Made by a program: the position numbers and the translations under genes | Part shown: positions 6,671 through 15,887 of the stretch, in pieces | Numbering within the stretch: the stretch's first letter is position 1 | Layout of the letters: the number at the start of each line of letters is the position of its first letter | The notes under the pieces: model-generated | Told to the model about the DNA's origin: nothing | What the model saw: the letters and a program-made list of their open reading frames with translations, nothing else | Database searches by the model: none | DNA from: Pseudobacillus lumedeiriae | GTDB taxonomy: Bacteria; Bacillota; Bacilli; Bacillales; Domibacillaceae | Direction: 5' to 3' | Assembly: GCF_044891285.1 (NCBI RefSeq) | Contig: NZ_JAUIYO010000022.1 | Span: forward strand, 1 to 28,805 | Length of the DNA: 28,805 bases

Positions 6671-7480
6671 ATGATACAACAATTGGCCATCACCATCACA
6701 CTGGGAATCCAAAAAGGCGGCTGCGGAAAGTCCACCACGACAGGCATTCTCTCTTATTTGTTAAAAGAAGACGGCTATCGCGTTCTGGCCATCGACATGG
6801 ACTCCCAAGGCAACTTAACCGAACTCTTAACTGATCAGCCATCTAATGAATTCGTGGGGAAATCAGTCTTAGAAGCCATGCAGCATAACGATGCCGAGAG
6901 TTACATAGTACCAATCAATGAAAATTTAGATTTACTCCCTGCAAACAACTTCTTAGCCATGCTGCCCCGATGGATCTATACGGGTAGAACGCATGAAGGT
7001 GAAAATCTTCCTTTTGCCGGAAACCCACTTTTAATACTAGACAAGATGCTAGACCAAGTTCGGGAAAAATACGATTTCATTATAATTGACACTCCACCTG
7101 CATTCAGCGAACAAACCACCAACGCCCTATGTGCAAGTGAATACGTGGTTGTCATGTTCGAATGTTCCAATTGGTGCTACTCTGCGATCCCCAATTTCAT
7201 TGAATCAGTCGATGGTGCCCGTGAAGCTGGAAAACGAAATACCCAAGTATTAGGCATCTTACGCACAATGAACGACGTAAGACGCAGCGACGCCAAAGCG
7301 TTCAACGAGCTCATCGCAGAAGACTTTCCAGACAAAGTGTTCGAAACCATCATCACGAGAAAAGCTCCAGTAGGGAGACTCTCACTATACGGCTTCAACG
7401 AAAATGTGGAACTCAAAAAAGCACTAGAACCATACAAAGACTTTTACAAGGAGCTGATCCAACGTGTCCAAAGTAAATGA
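6671..7480 (+). CDS. parA: ParA-family partition ATPase
   Basis: A 269-aa ParA/Soj-type ATPase of the deviant Walker class that positions DNA cargo during segregation. Residues 14-24 hold the deviant Walker A box (IQKGGCGKSTT), residues 42-48 the Walker A-prime region (DMDSQGN), and IIIDTPPAF near residue 140 is Walker B. The ATG at 6671 abuts its purine-rich site; the TTG at 6683 (giving LAITITLGIQKGG) has a site about 12 bases upstream and a more typical ParA N-terminus, so the start is uncertain. The next gene overlaps it by 17 bases and encodes a ribbon-helix-helix protein, as in plasmid type Ib-like partition loci. No replication initiator is next to it. Confidence 0.88.
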   Translation: MIQQLAITITLGIQKGGCGKSTTTGILSYLLKEDGYRVLAIDMDSQGNLTELLTDQPSNEFVGKSVLEAMQHNDAESYIVPINENLDLLPANNFLAMLPRWIYTGRTHEGENLPFAGNPLLILDKMLDQVREKYDFIIIDTPPAFSEQTTNALCASEYVVVMFECSNWCYSAIPNFIESVDGAREAGKRNTQVLGILRTMNDVRRSDAKAFNELIAEDFPDKVFETIITRKAPVGRLSLYGFNENVELKKALEPYKDFYKELIQRVQSK

Positions 7481-7745
7481 CATCAAAAACAAAAAACGCC
7501 AACAAAAAATAATCAGCCCAACCCAAGCCCTGGCTGAAGCAGTAGGAGAAAACAACGATTCTTCTTTAGAAGAAACGAAGAAAACAAGAAAAGAAGAAGC
7601 GAAGATCGAAAGAAAACGCGTATCCTTCGACATCCGAACAGACCTGCACAAAGAGCTGAAAATGCAGTCGTTGGTACAGGAGAAGAATATTTATCTTATT
7701 ATTGAAGAGGCGCTGGATCGATATTTTGAGGATGTTAAGAAGTAA
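7464..7745 (+). CDS. Ribbon-helix-helix protein, partner of ParA
   Basis: A 93-aa protein. Residues 1-50 are charged and probably disordered (lysine- and glutamate-rich, EETKKTRKEEAKIERK). Residues 51-90 fit a ribbon-helix-helix fold: strand KRVSFDIRTD, helix LHKELKMQSLVQEK, helix IYLIIEEALDRYFEDV. This layout, with a flexible basic N-terminus and C-terminal RHH, is that of small centromere-binding proteins that stimulate a ParA partner through the N-terminal tail. The 17-base overlap with parA implies coupled translation. A strong terminator (7759-7802) follows. Its binding site is not evident near the genes. Confidence 0.8.
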   Translation: MSKVNDIKNKKRQQKIISPTQALAEAVGENNDSSLEETKKTRKEEAKIERKRVSFDIRTDLHKELKMQSLVQEKNIYLIIEEALDRYFEDVKK

Positions 7746-7758
7746 TGAATCTCTACAG

Positions 7759-7802
7759 AACATAGGTGAAGGGGCTTATGATATAGCTCCTTCACCTATG
7801 TT
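7759..7802. terminator. Strong bidirectional terminator
   Basis: Arms of 18 bases (AACATAGGTGAAGGGGCT and AGCTCCTTCACCTATGTT) pair with a single G-T wobble around an 8-base loop, with TTTTG following. It lies between two convergent units: parA-RHH on the plus strand and the drm operon on the minus strand. Confidence 0.88.
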
Positions 7803-7821
7803 TTGATGCTATATCTAAGAA

Positions 7822-9723
7822 TTAATCAATATTAAAAAAACCCAACTCTGGATCAATCAGCAAAGTCCTATCTAAAAAAAGATTACCTAGTTCACACGAA
7901 GTTTCAGGAAGATAGGAACAATTGTGACAGGATGCTCCATTCAGATTATTCACACCTTGACCTGAAGACTTACCTATTTCGGTACAAACTGGATCAGAAC
8001 TGCACCATCTTGCTTTATCTATAGCCTTGTAAACTACGGGAAAGAAATTTTCTTTTCTTCCCATTCTAACGAGACCTCCGAACGTACCATCTACGTCCCC
8101 CGATGAAGTATAAATCAATATTCCACATTGATTATCATTAAAATATAGACGCTCACGGATTGAAGCAGAGTTATAACCACATGTCAAAGCAAGTTCGTCA
8201 ATTATTAGATGAGATAAAGTATGCAGAAGGACATTTCTAGGCTTTATAATGGAAGCATCAATATTTGATCCTTTTTTCTCTACTCGTAAAAGCAGTCTGT
8301 TAAAGTAATTTGAGATATCTATTCTCTGTTCCCATAATGTCAACTTATCAAAGTTTAAGGTAACGAATATCCCCTCTCCGTAAACCTTATAAGCTGGAAG
8401 CCAATCGTTATCAGGCGATTCAGGATCTTTAAATAACAGCTTTTTCCCTTTTAATATTTGCCCCTGGCCTGACTCATTATCATTCATAGCTAGTCTATTA
8501 AAGCCGGTCAAGGCAATGGTTTCTTTTAACTTAGTTACTCTGTTGATAAGATTGAAATAAGTTTTAATGTCACCTTCAATTACCTGTTCACAATCCCATT
8601 CTTTTTTTACTTTCAAGTTTTTTGTGTTTATTTCTTGCAAAAGAATTTCAAACTCTTTTTTCCTCAACTCTGCTTCTGCATTTCTCGGATTTATTTTTTC
8701 AAAGGCTTCCTCATCCTTTAATGAGCCTTCAATATAAAGGATTGCAAGTTCGATGTCTGACTGATTATATTCTTGTATTTCTGGCGGGCATAACTTCTTT
8801 ACTAATTTAATCTTATCTTCGATTTTATCAGCAACATTCAGCCACGAAGAAGTAATACCATTCCTTTCGAACATATCTATAAGCTTTTCTGCTTCTAAGT
8901 TTTCACCAGGTAAATGAATTGCGCTTATTGTATTAGGATAGTATACATTTATAGAATTTTTTAATACCGCTATGGGATAAACCGAACAGGCTTCTTTCTC
9001 TTTTTCAGATCCATACCAAGGTTTATGTCCGGGACATTGGTATAACTTATCTGGATCATCGTTCAACCTGATGCTTAATTCACTAACTCCGTCTTCATCA
9101 TTACTAGAATTAGTTTTACGCGACATAATTCCTTTTAATGATCTTTCTTTCTTACAACTACACCTAACTTTAAGTGAATCTAACGTTGCTCCTGTTGAAG
9201 AAATTAATTTCATTTGCCCTTCGCAGTTCGTCTTGTCATCCTTGTGTACCCATTCTCTCCATGGAAAATCTGAAATATGTCCATGCTTACAAACTATCAC
9301 AAAAGGGACTTGTATCATTTTAGTTTGTTTCTTGCATTCTTTACAGTCCAACCAGCTTGTTCGGGAAGCCATAGGTATTTGATGTAAGGTTTTACATAAA
9401 GGACAATAGTGCCATGTTGGAAAACGCAACAAAGGTATATATAAGTCTGTATTTGTTTGAGTTACTGCACTCCCAGCCCCTTTATACTGGTAACTTGCCC
9501 TGAAATCGGGGGGCATTAATAGTTTATCTACTTTTAGTAAAGACCTTAATCTAGGTTCTTGTATTTCATATTCATCAATTGTTTCAACGCGATGATCATT
9601 TTTGTCATAATACCATTTGTCGAGAGCCCCGATCATTGCTGATTCCCCTTCGGGACTGATTACAAGAGAGCCTGGTCCGAAGGTTGTAACAAGCTGGCCT
9701 CTTCTTAAAGGTAAATCTTTCAT
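7822..9723 (-). CDS. drmB: DrmB-like DUF1998 protein
   Basis: A 633-aa protein of the DrmB/DUF1998 family, a core component of DISARM anti-phage defence that works with the DrmA helicase. The N-terminus has the family start LRRGQLVTTFGPGSLV. Paired cysteines follow (CPLCK, CKECK, residues about 105-130), then the diagnostic VCKHGHISDFPWREW and CSCKK. The C-terminal third holds DUF1998 (LLHTLSHLIIDELAL, IYTSSGDVDGTFGGLVRMG, CHNCSYLPETSCELGN), so several zinc sites are likely. It overlaps drmA by ATGA, implying coupled translation, and GGGAGGAA precedes its ATG. It is the last gene of the operon. In the known DISARM complex DrmAB loads on DNA and blocks incoming phage genomes; here the usual drmC is absent. 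Confidence 0.9.
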   Translation of the reverse strand: MKDLPLRRGQLVTTFGPGSLVISPEGESAMIGALDKWYYDKNDHRVETIDEYEIQEPRLRSLLKVDKLLMPPDFRASYQYKGAGSAVTQTNTDLYIPLLRFPTWHYCPLCKTLHQIPMASRTSWLDCKECKKQTKMIQVPFVIVCKHGHISDFPWREWVHKDDKTNCEGQMKLISSTGATLDSLKVRCSCKKERSLKGIMSRKTNSSNDEDGVSELSIRLNDDPDKLYQCPGHKPWYGSEKEKEACSVYPIAVLKNSINVYYPNTISAIHLPGENLEAEKLIDMFERNGITSSWLNVADKIEDKIKLVKKLCPPEIQEYNQSDIELAILYIEGSLKDEEAFEKINPRNAEAELRKKEFEILLQEINTKNLKVKKEWDCEQVIEGDIKTYFNLINRVTKLKETIALTGFNRLAMNDNESGQGQILKGKKLLFKDPESPDNDWLPAYKVYGEGIFVTLNFDKLTLWEQRIDISNYFNRLLLRVEKKGSNIDASIIKPRNVLLHTLSHLIIDELALTCGYNSASIRERLYFNDNQCGILIYTSSGDVDGTFGGLVRMGRKENFFPVVYKAIDKARWCSSDPVCTEIGKSSGQGVNNLNGASCHNCSYLPETSCELGNLFLDRTLLIDPELGFFNID

Positions 9724-12700
9724 GAAAACAATTCCTCCCAGCTACCTTCATTTTTATCATCATTTGTATCCGAATCATACACTGAGACAATAAGACCCCT
9801 GCACTCTGAATCTACATTTCTCATTGAGTTAATCATTGGCTCAGCTTTTCTTTTCAATGCTTGCGGAATAGTTGAACCTGCTGAATACATATATCCATTC
9901 GTCTTAGAATCTACCTTCCATGAAGTATAATTGCCTTTCTCAAGTCTCTTTAAAATGTTGATAAATCTATTCTTCAGTTCGTCTGTCTGTTCTGGATCAA
10001 CAAGCTTAACTCTTTCTATTAAACGATTATAAAAAGGCAATATTCGATGATTCATATTCTTCTGTATTTCTTTCCAATCAGGTGTTCTCGCAATATCAGC
10101 ATTTAATGCTTGACGTAAAAAACCAATAACAACTGCATGTAACCCTCTATCTAAGCAAGAGTCTGAAAAAGGAGTGACACTTGTTGGTTCAACTTGAGCA
10201 TACAATTTCTGATGGTATTCTCTGAAATGTTCAAAATGGGATTTATCTCTCGATTTTGTATTAGAATACAGTGTAAATATCAGTCCAGGTCTTTCCCACC
10301 ATCGACGTCCCACCCGCCCACTTACTTGGATATATTGAGCTGTCATCTTCGGTTGCCCTACAATAGCCATTACCGATAACCGGTCAATATCTACACCCAC
10401 TTCTATAATATTTGACGCTAAACATAAGTCGATAGCTGTATCTCTGTCTTTTTCTCCCGCTGGGTTATAGCCTGACTTTAGATCATCTATGGTTTTAGCA
10501 ATCTCATGACTCTGTTTTCTAGAGGTTAATTCAAGAACATTGTTAATGTATCTAATATCCTTAAGGATTCCTTTCCTGATAGAAATAGATCTGGAATACT
10601 GTGGTATATCCGTCTGTGTTAAAGTTAAGCCGCCGCCTAATTCACGAAGTGTATTGTAGAATGCGAGTAATGTCCAATATGGATCCCTTTCCTGTTCGCC
10701 AATCTCAACAACGGACTGGAGAATAGATGAAAACGTCATGACCTGGGACATCATAATACGGACTGTCTGCGTATAAATACCAACGTATTTTCTACCTGGC
10801 ATCGGTTTTCCTGTTTCTTTATCCACTGCCGGTGTTGCAAAGAAAGAATCTTCATTTTCTAAACCTGGGCTTGGAAATAATCTAGAATTTGATCTCCCGA
10901 AAAGCGAGAGTGCTTGTTCCTCAAATTGCTTAATGGTCGCAGTAGCTGCAATAATTTTAGGTTTTATTACTTTTCCATTAACATTTTTCAAACACAATTC
11001 TTCAATTAAAACTTCAAATAATCCCGTTAAAGTTCCCAAAGGGCCAGAAATTAAATGTAGTTCATCTTGTATTATTAGTGCCGGAGGGCTTACAAACCTA
11101 TTACCTTCCTGATTAATTCCGAATAGCAATCTCGCTTTGGGTTGCCAAACTAACTGCACGAACTTATCTACTGTTCCAATTAAGAATGTCGGCCGTTTCT
11201 CATATATTGTTTCGTCAACTATATATATTGGCAGCTCTTCATGGAAGTTACAATTCTTATCGGGACAATGAATTGCCAGTCTATTATCCTTAATTTTATA
11301 GCCAGCGTAATATTTTTTTCTGCTCCCTTTTTGTTCATAATATCCTAAGCTTGCGCCACACCATGGACAGTTATTAACTATAAATTGCTGAGCTCCTTTT
11401 ACATTCTTTTGCAATTGATTAAGTGATTTTTTAGCGCCTTCATTATTGTTAGGGGTTGTATTTGATCCTACCCATATTCCAATTGAGAACGGTATATCAC
11501 CCAATCCGGATTGATGCTTTCGTCTTAAATATTCTAGCGCGCAAATAAGTCTTGATGACCTTTGAAATTGGTCAGCTGTTAAGAGGCGCAATGTATACCT
11601 CATCATTACATCGACTCCGGCATCAGAAGGGTTTCTAAGACGTCTTAAAATCATTTGAAAAGCTGCGACACCTAAGTAAGCCTCTGTTTTTCCGCCTCCA
11701 GTTGGGAACCAAATCAAATCTACTACTTCCCTTGAATCACACCCTTCATTAACTAGGGATTCAAGAGACATTAATATAAATGCAATCTGGAATGCCCTCC
11801 AAGTATTACTTGCATTCCTAAGTTTTGATTCATCTTTAACGCTTTCTTCAAAAGACTTATCAAACAGAATTTGTTTTCCTTCGATCCTTCCAAAGCGCTT
11901 ATCTTTTCCATTTATCTGCTGTAAGAGAATAGACAAGTTTGCTAACCGGAATGCTTCAAGTATTTGTTCATCCTCAAGCAGTTCAATGCCTCTAACCATT
12001 CTATCTAGGCTTTCTTTACATAAATCCATATGTTTTCTTGCTGCTGGCTGCAATGGTACTGGTACATTAGATAATTCTCTTTCTTTAACGCTTATCCATT
12101 CCCTGTATCCTTCTATTAAAGGTTTTAAAATGTTCCTTGGATGTTCCTCAGAGGACAAGCCTGCTAAATCGCCCATCTTAATTTTAAGTTCGACTTCCTG
12201 ATTCCCTTGTTTTACAAAAACATTGGGTGTCATGCTCAACGTTTCATATTCTGGCATAAAAGAAGTAGATATTTTAGAAATATTCAAACTATTCAACTTC
12301 CAATTTGCTGCACATCCGTGCCCAAAGGCATATACAGCTTCATTTCTATAAAGAAGTTCTGTTGAAGCCTCTTCTTCACTTAATGACCTTTTCATTTGAT
12401 ATTGCTTTGGATAAACTGAAAAATAGTGATTTTCAGGAGTTTCAATAGTCATCGATGCCTGAAATAAAGTAAGTTGTTGTCTGTTAAATTTCGGAACCTC
12501 TGAACGATTAGTAACACTTACTGTGACTATATATTTATCGTTAACTTCACGAAGCTTTGCTTGCAATTGAATTTGGTAATGGCTAATTTTTTCTCCTTTC
12601 TTATTTCTTATTTCAGCCATTTTTTCTACATGCTTTCTTTTTATGATTTCTTCCATCGACAAATCCCATAATCCTTCTACCGTCTCTCTTAACCACCATT

Positions 12701-13238
12701 GGATCGGAGCACTCTCACCTTTTACTCTTACATTATGAGGAGTATAACTCCCGCCTTCTATTCTCACCCTTAAGTTTGGAAGATCTTTATTTACACAAAA
12801 TGTTAACCCCATAGTTGATGGCATAAAATCATTTTTTTGGGGAAACAGCTCTACCTCACCATCATCTTCTGTAGTTTCTATACCATCTTGATGCTCAAAA
12901 AGCTCATCTATTTTCCCGTTGTCCTGGTTTACATTCGAATCTTTATCAATCGGTGTCTCAAGAAAAACTTCGTCATTTTTGCTTGTTCCCAGGGGAAATA
13001 ATAACCCGCTGACATAGCGTTGCATTGGTGATTCTCTCTGAAGAATTTCTTCTTTGACTCCACCAGTTTGCCAATAATAAGGTTTATAAAGCTCCTCTTT
13101 CGACCCAAATACAGTAGAACCAAAAGGATTAAACTTTAAATAATAATCTCTGATTTGACTTGGGCCGATTATTTCCTCTTTTACATTGTCAATTACTTTT
13201 TGGCGATTGTGCAATGACTGTTCTAAAGAGATAACCAT
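9720..13238 (-). CDS. drmA: DrmA-like superfamily 2 helicase
   Basis: A 1172-aa helicase of the DrmA family. Motif I is FPTGGGKTEAYLG near residue 512, motif II is QDELHLISGPLGTL near 724 (DELH in place of DEAH), motif V is IIEVGVDIDR near 946 and motif VI is QVSGRVGRR near 973. Between motifs I and II a cysteine cluster (NNCPWCGAS and CPDKNCNFHEE, about residues 615-665) looks like a zinc insertion. The first 400 residues form a long family-specific domain with no motif I can name. AAAGGAGATG precedes the ATG. It lies 20 bases after the 507-aa gene and overlaps drmB. The pair defines the DISARM core; the motor would translocate on DNA at phage entry. Confidence 0.9.
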   Translation of the reverse strand: MVISLEQSLHNRQKVIDNVKEEIIGPSQIRDYYLKFNPFGSTVFGSKEELYKPYYWQTGGVKEEILQRESPMQRYVSGLLFPLGTSKNDEVFLETPIDKDSNVNQDNGKIDELFEHQDGIETTEDDGEVELFPQKNDFMPSTMGLTFCVNKDLPNLRVRIEGGSYTPHNVRVKGESAPIQWWLRETVEGLWDLSMEEIIKRKHVEKMAEIRNKKGEKISHYQIQLQAKLREVNDKYIVTVSVTNRSEVPKFNRQQLTLFQASMTIETPENHYFSVYPKQYQMKRSLSEEEASTELLYRNEAVYAFGHGCAANWKLNSLNISKISTSFMPEYETLSMTPNVFVKQGNQEVELKIKMGDLAGLSSEEHPRNILKPLIEGYREWISVKERELSNVPVPLQPAARKHMDLCKESLDRMVRGIELLEDEQILEAFRLANLSILLQQINGKDKRFGRIEGKQILFDKSFEESVKDESKLRNASNTWRAFQIAFILMSLESLVNEGCDSREVVDLIWFPTGGGKTEAYLGVAAFQMILRRLRNPSDAGVDVMMRYTLRLLTADQFQRSSRLICALEYLRRKHQSGLGDIPFSIGIWVGSNTTPNNNEGAKKSLNQLQKNVKGAQQFIVNNCPWCGASLGYYEQKGSRKKYYAGYKIKDNRLAIHCPDKNCNFHEELPIYIVDETIYEKRPTFLIGTVDKFVQLVWQPKARLLFGINQEGNRFVSPPALIIQDELHLISGPLGTLTGLFEVLIEELCLKNVNGKVIKPKIIAATATIKQFEEQALSLFGRSNSRLFPSPGLENEDSFFATPAVDKETGKPMPGRKYVGIYTQTVRIMMSQVMTFSSILQSVVEIGEQERDPYWTLLAFYNTLRELGGGLTLTQTDIPQYSRSISIRKGILKDIRYINNVLELTSRKQSHEIAKTIDDLKSGYNPAGEKDRDTAIDLCLASNIIEVGVDIDRLSVMAIVGQPKMTAQYIQVSGRVGRRWWERPGLIFTLYSNTKSRDKSHFEHFREYHQKLYAQVEPTSVTPFSDSCLDRGLHAVVIGFLRQALNADIARTPDWKEIQKNMNHRILPFYNRLIERVKLVDPEQTDELKNRFINILKRLEKGNYTSWKVDSKTNGYMYSAGSTIPQALKRKAEPMINSMRNVDSECRGLIVSVYDSDTNDDKNEGSWEELFS

Positions 13239-13258
13239 TAGAACATCTCCTTTCTTTA

Positions 13259-14782
13259 TTAATCTGTGTTTATTGGTTTCATTAAATTAGATGGCGCGAT
13301 AAGGTGTCTTGAACGGTCTATGGAAACGATTCTTTCAATATTAAATGAAGCACCGTTAAATTCCTTTGACTCAAATGTATAGAAGCCATTTTCTTGTAAA
13401 TCTTTCAAAATGTCATTTGTTAACTCATTCATTAGTTTTTCAGAAATGATTCTTCCTGCTTTTCTGTGTGCTGATTGTATGGTCCTCATTGCACTATAAA
13501 CTTCTTCTATCTTCTCTTGATCATATTTTAAAGCCTTAAGAAGTTTAGGTAGTTCGATTGGACAAATAGATTCTTCATTGCACCAAGACCTTACTGAAGC
13601 CATTGAGGCTGTCTTTAAGTCATATTTTCTCATCAATATACCACTAACACTTTTTAAGCCTTTTTTTTCTACATTCAAACGCAATCTGCGCTTCCATTCT
13701 CTCTGCATAACTCTGTAGTCTTCGGCAGCTGACTTTAAGACATTTTGATCAGCTACCTCCGCTATCAATTTCGTATCTCTTTCATTTCTGATTACAATAT
13801 AGTCATCTGCTTCTACATCTTTAAAGCTTATTTGTTTAATGTAATTACTTTTTTCATGGGGCGTAAAAACTCGAATCTTTGAATCTATTGGTGCAAAAAG
13901 AAAACGATCATTCTCTAGATATACGATACATACCTCAACAGTATCGTGAGAATTATCCTCCACCTTTTTTTGCTCCTCAAGAAATTTATTTACCGCAATA
14001 TTAAGTGATTCTCTTTCCTCCAGGTTAATTTTAATTCTCTTCTGAACAGGGTTCGAAAAATTCACATTATCAAAAATTGTGCTGTATGCTCCGCTATCAT
14101 GTACATCTTTAAAGACTTCCTTTGGCATTATAGAATTGGTAAAGATATCGTAAGAGATAAAAGCAATTATCTTGCCTTTAAATGTGTTACTTACGTACTC
14201 GCCAAAATAATTAGGGCTTCCAATATAAATAATCTCATCGAATATTTCTGTATCTTTTCTGAAACTGTTCTCGGTGTAGTAGTTTGTTTTCAAATAAGAT
14301 TTCACTACTTCACTAATTATTAGTCTTTCCTCAGCTGAAACCGCCCTTTTCGTAACAACGGCTATCTTCAACCCCACTTCTGATTTACTATTAATATAAT
14401 CTTTTAAGTACTTACTTAAATAATTATTATCGCTGTCTATGACTTGTTTGAATGATTGAGCAACGTGTATTACAATACTTGAAAATAGTTCAGGGTAACT
14501 GCGCTTTACTTGAAGAAACTCAGCGAGAAGAAGCTTTTTCCCTTCGTCACTAACAGCTCGATTGTAAGGCAAAAAACTGCTTGTTAGTTTAAAGAACATC
14601 CTTCTTAATAAGTTTAAAAGCTCTATCAAATGTTCATCATTATCGTACCTATTTTGTATCTCTGATCTATAATTTTCTATACTATCAGCAAGAGGTAACA
14701 ATTCATTACTTTCAACATGTCTAAATAAAACAGCGCTGCTCTTTACATTGTATAAACCTAACACATTATTAAAATTCATCAT
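13259..14782 (-). CDS. Unknown DISARM-operon protein, possibly DrmE-like
   Basis: A 507-aa protein without a clear family. The frame opens at a TTG at 14794, but GGAGG lies 5 bases before the ATG at 14782, and that ATG overlaps the upstream stop as ATGA, so I place the start there. Residues about 130-225 have alternating strands and helices (KIAVVTKRAVSAEERLIISE, EIIYIGSPNYFGEYVS, KIIAFISYDIFTNS) like a nucleotide-binding or helicase-like Rossmann lobe, without a visible Walker motif. The C-terminal 150 residues are basic and helical (QREWKRRLRLNVEKKG, AHRKAGRIISEKL). Together with the coupled 328-aa gene it has about the size I recall for DrmE, the unknown component of class 2 DISARM; that link is a hypothesis. 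Confidence 0.55.
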   Translation of the reverse strand: MMNFNNVLGLYNVKSSAVLFRHVESNELLPLADSIENYRSEIQNRYDNDEHLIELLNLLRRMFFKLTSSFLPYNRAVSDEGKKLLLAEFLQVKRSYPELFSSIVIHVAQSFKQVIDSDNNYLSKYLKDYINSKSEVGLKIAVVTKRAVSAEERLIISEVVKSYLKTNYYTENSFRKDTEIFDEIIYIGSPNYFGEYVSNTFKGKIIAFISYDIFTNSIMPKEVFKDVHDSGAYSTIFDNVNFSNPVQKRIKINLEERESLNIAVNKFLEEQKKVEDNSHDTVEVCIVYLENDRFLFAPIDSKIRVFTPHEKSNYIKQISFKDVEADDYIVIRNERDTKLIAEVADQNVLKSAAEDYRVMQREWKRRLRLNVEKKGLKSVSGILMRKYDLKTASMASVRSWCNEESICPIELPKLLKALKYDQEKIEEVYSAMRTIQSAHRKAGRIISEKLMNELTNDILKDLQENGFYTFESKEFNGASFNIERIVSIDRSRHLIAPSNLMKPINTD

Positions 14783-15765
14783 TGGCGCCTCCAAACAATG
14801 AACTCCACTCCAACAGGTACTTGAGTATTAGAAGACTTTAGATAATCCAGAACTTCTTCTGTGACTATTTTATAATCATCTTGCAGTAACTCTCTTTTTA
14901 ATTCTTCCTTTACTTCATGAATTCGATTTTCATTGTCTGTTCTGCTTGATATAATTATGTTCGGGTTTTCCGGGAAATTTTTTGCCTGTTTTAGATAACT
15001 AGTTAAATCTGAGTATATGACAGGCACTTCTTCCTTAATCTCCACCTCATTTTTTTTCATATGTGAAGAAAACAACTTACCATTTGTATAACTATTGCTG
15101 TTATCCAAATAAAGAAAATCCCTGATAGAACCTTTGATGCCATTGTAATAAAAAATTTCTTCATTCATTAATTCAGTAAGCTGTACAGTATTGCCGATTA
15201 TATAGAAAGCATCCCCAGGATAAAATGCAACCTTATTTAATTGACTTACAGTATACAGTTCTCCTAATAACCTGCTACTGTCTGGTCCCAACATTTGTTT
15301 TTGGCTCACTTTTCTAGTTCTTTTTATCTCATCGAATTCTTCATCTAACAGAATCACCCTGTCAATCCACTGACCTTCAGGAATACCCCTTTCGATATTC
15401 CCATCTTTAATTTTAAGTATCATTTCATTTTGGAATATAGGGCTCGGTTCTAAAGAAATAACAGAGGCTTTCCTGGAAGAGTGTTCGTCTTGATAGATAA
15501 TACGGCTTCCTTGTACTAAACTTAGAACTTGTTTTCTTATAGATTTGATTTGTTTGTTAATAGAGAATGACTTATCTGCTATTCCCATTGCAATGAATAG
15601 TGAAAAAAACTGCTCATTTGGAAGAGCGATTATAATATTTATTGATTTCCTATACTTGATTCCTTGTTCATTTAAATAGGCACCTAACTCAAATGCAAAG
15701 TTAATCCACTCTGGCAAGTCTATAGGAACTTTGTTATTAAGAACTTTCAAATTCTTAATGGACAT
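14779..15765 (-). CDS. Unknown DISARM-operon protein, coupled to the 507-aa gene
   Basis: A 328-aa protein, family not recognised. It has an alternating alpha/beta pattern (INIIIALPNEQFFSLFIAMG at residues 43-62, RVILLDEEFDE, NPNIIISSRTDNEN) and no catalytic motif, transmembrane segment or cysteine cluster. AGGGGTGA precedes the ATG. Its stop overlaps the next start as ATGA, so the two are translated together, and they could be halves of a protein that is single in other DISARM loci. It follows the 304-aa gene by 122 bases, a gap that holds a hairpin. Its role is presumably tied to DrmAB, judged only from operon position. Confidence 0.55.
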   Translation of the reverse strand: MSIKNLKVLNNKVPIDLPEWINFAFELGAYLNEQGIKYRKSINIIIALPNEQFFSLFIAMGIADKSFSINKQIKSIRKQVLSLVQGSRIIYQDEHSSRKASVISLEPSPIFQNEMILKIKDGNIERGIPEGQWIDRVILLDEEFDEIKRTRKVSQKQMLGPDSSRLLGELYTVSQLNKVAFYPGDAFYIIGNTVQLTELMNEEIFYYNGIKGSIRDFLYLDNSNSYTNGKLFSSHMKKNEVEIKEEVPVIYSDLTSYLKQAKNFPENPNIIISSRTDNENRIHEVKEELKRELLQDDYKIVTEEVLDYLKSSNTQVPVGVEFIVWRRQ

Positions 15766-15847
15766 TCTTTGCTCACCCCTATATTTTTATCTATCTTCCA
15801 TATTTGATCCCTTTTCTGGTCCTTCACTCTACTTTAGACGCAGTAAG

Positions 15848-15881
15848 ATGGGGAGACGATATTGTAATTTCATCTCCCCAT
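15848..15881. repeat. Intra-operon hairpin
   Basis: Perfect 9-bp arms ATGGGGAGA (15848-15856) and TCTCCCCAT (15873-15881) surround a 16-base loop, 7 bases after the stop of the 304-aa gene. No T-run follows on the minus strand, so it looks more like an mRNA-processing or attenuation element than a full terminator. Confidence 0.55.
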
Positions 15882-15887
15882 GTAAAA

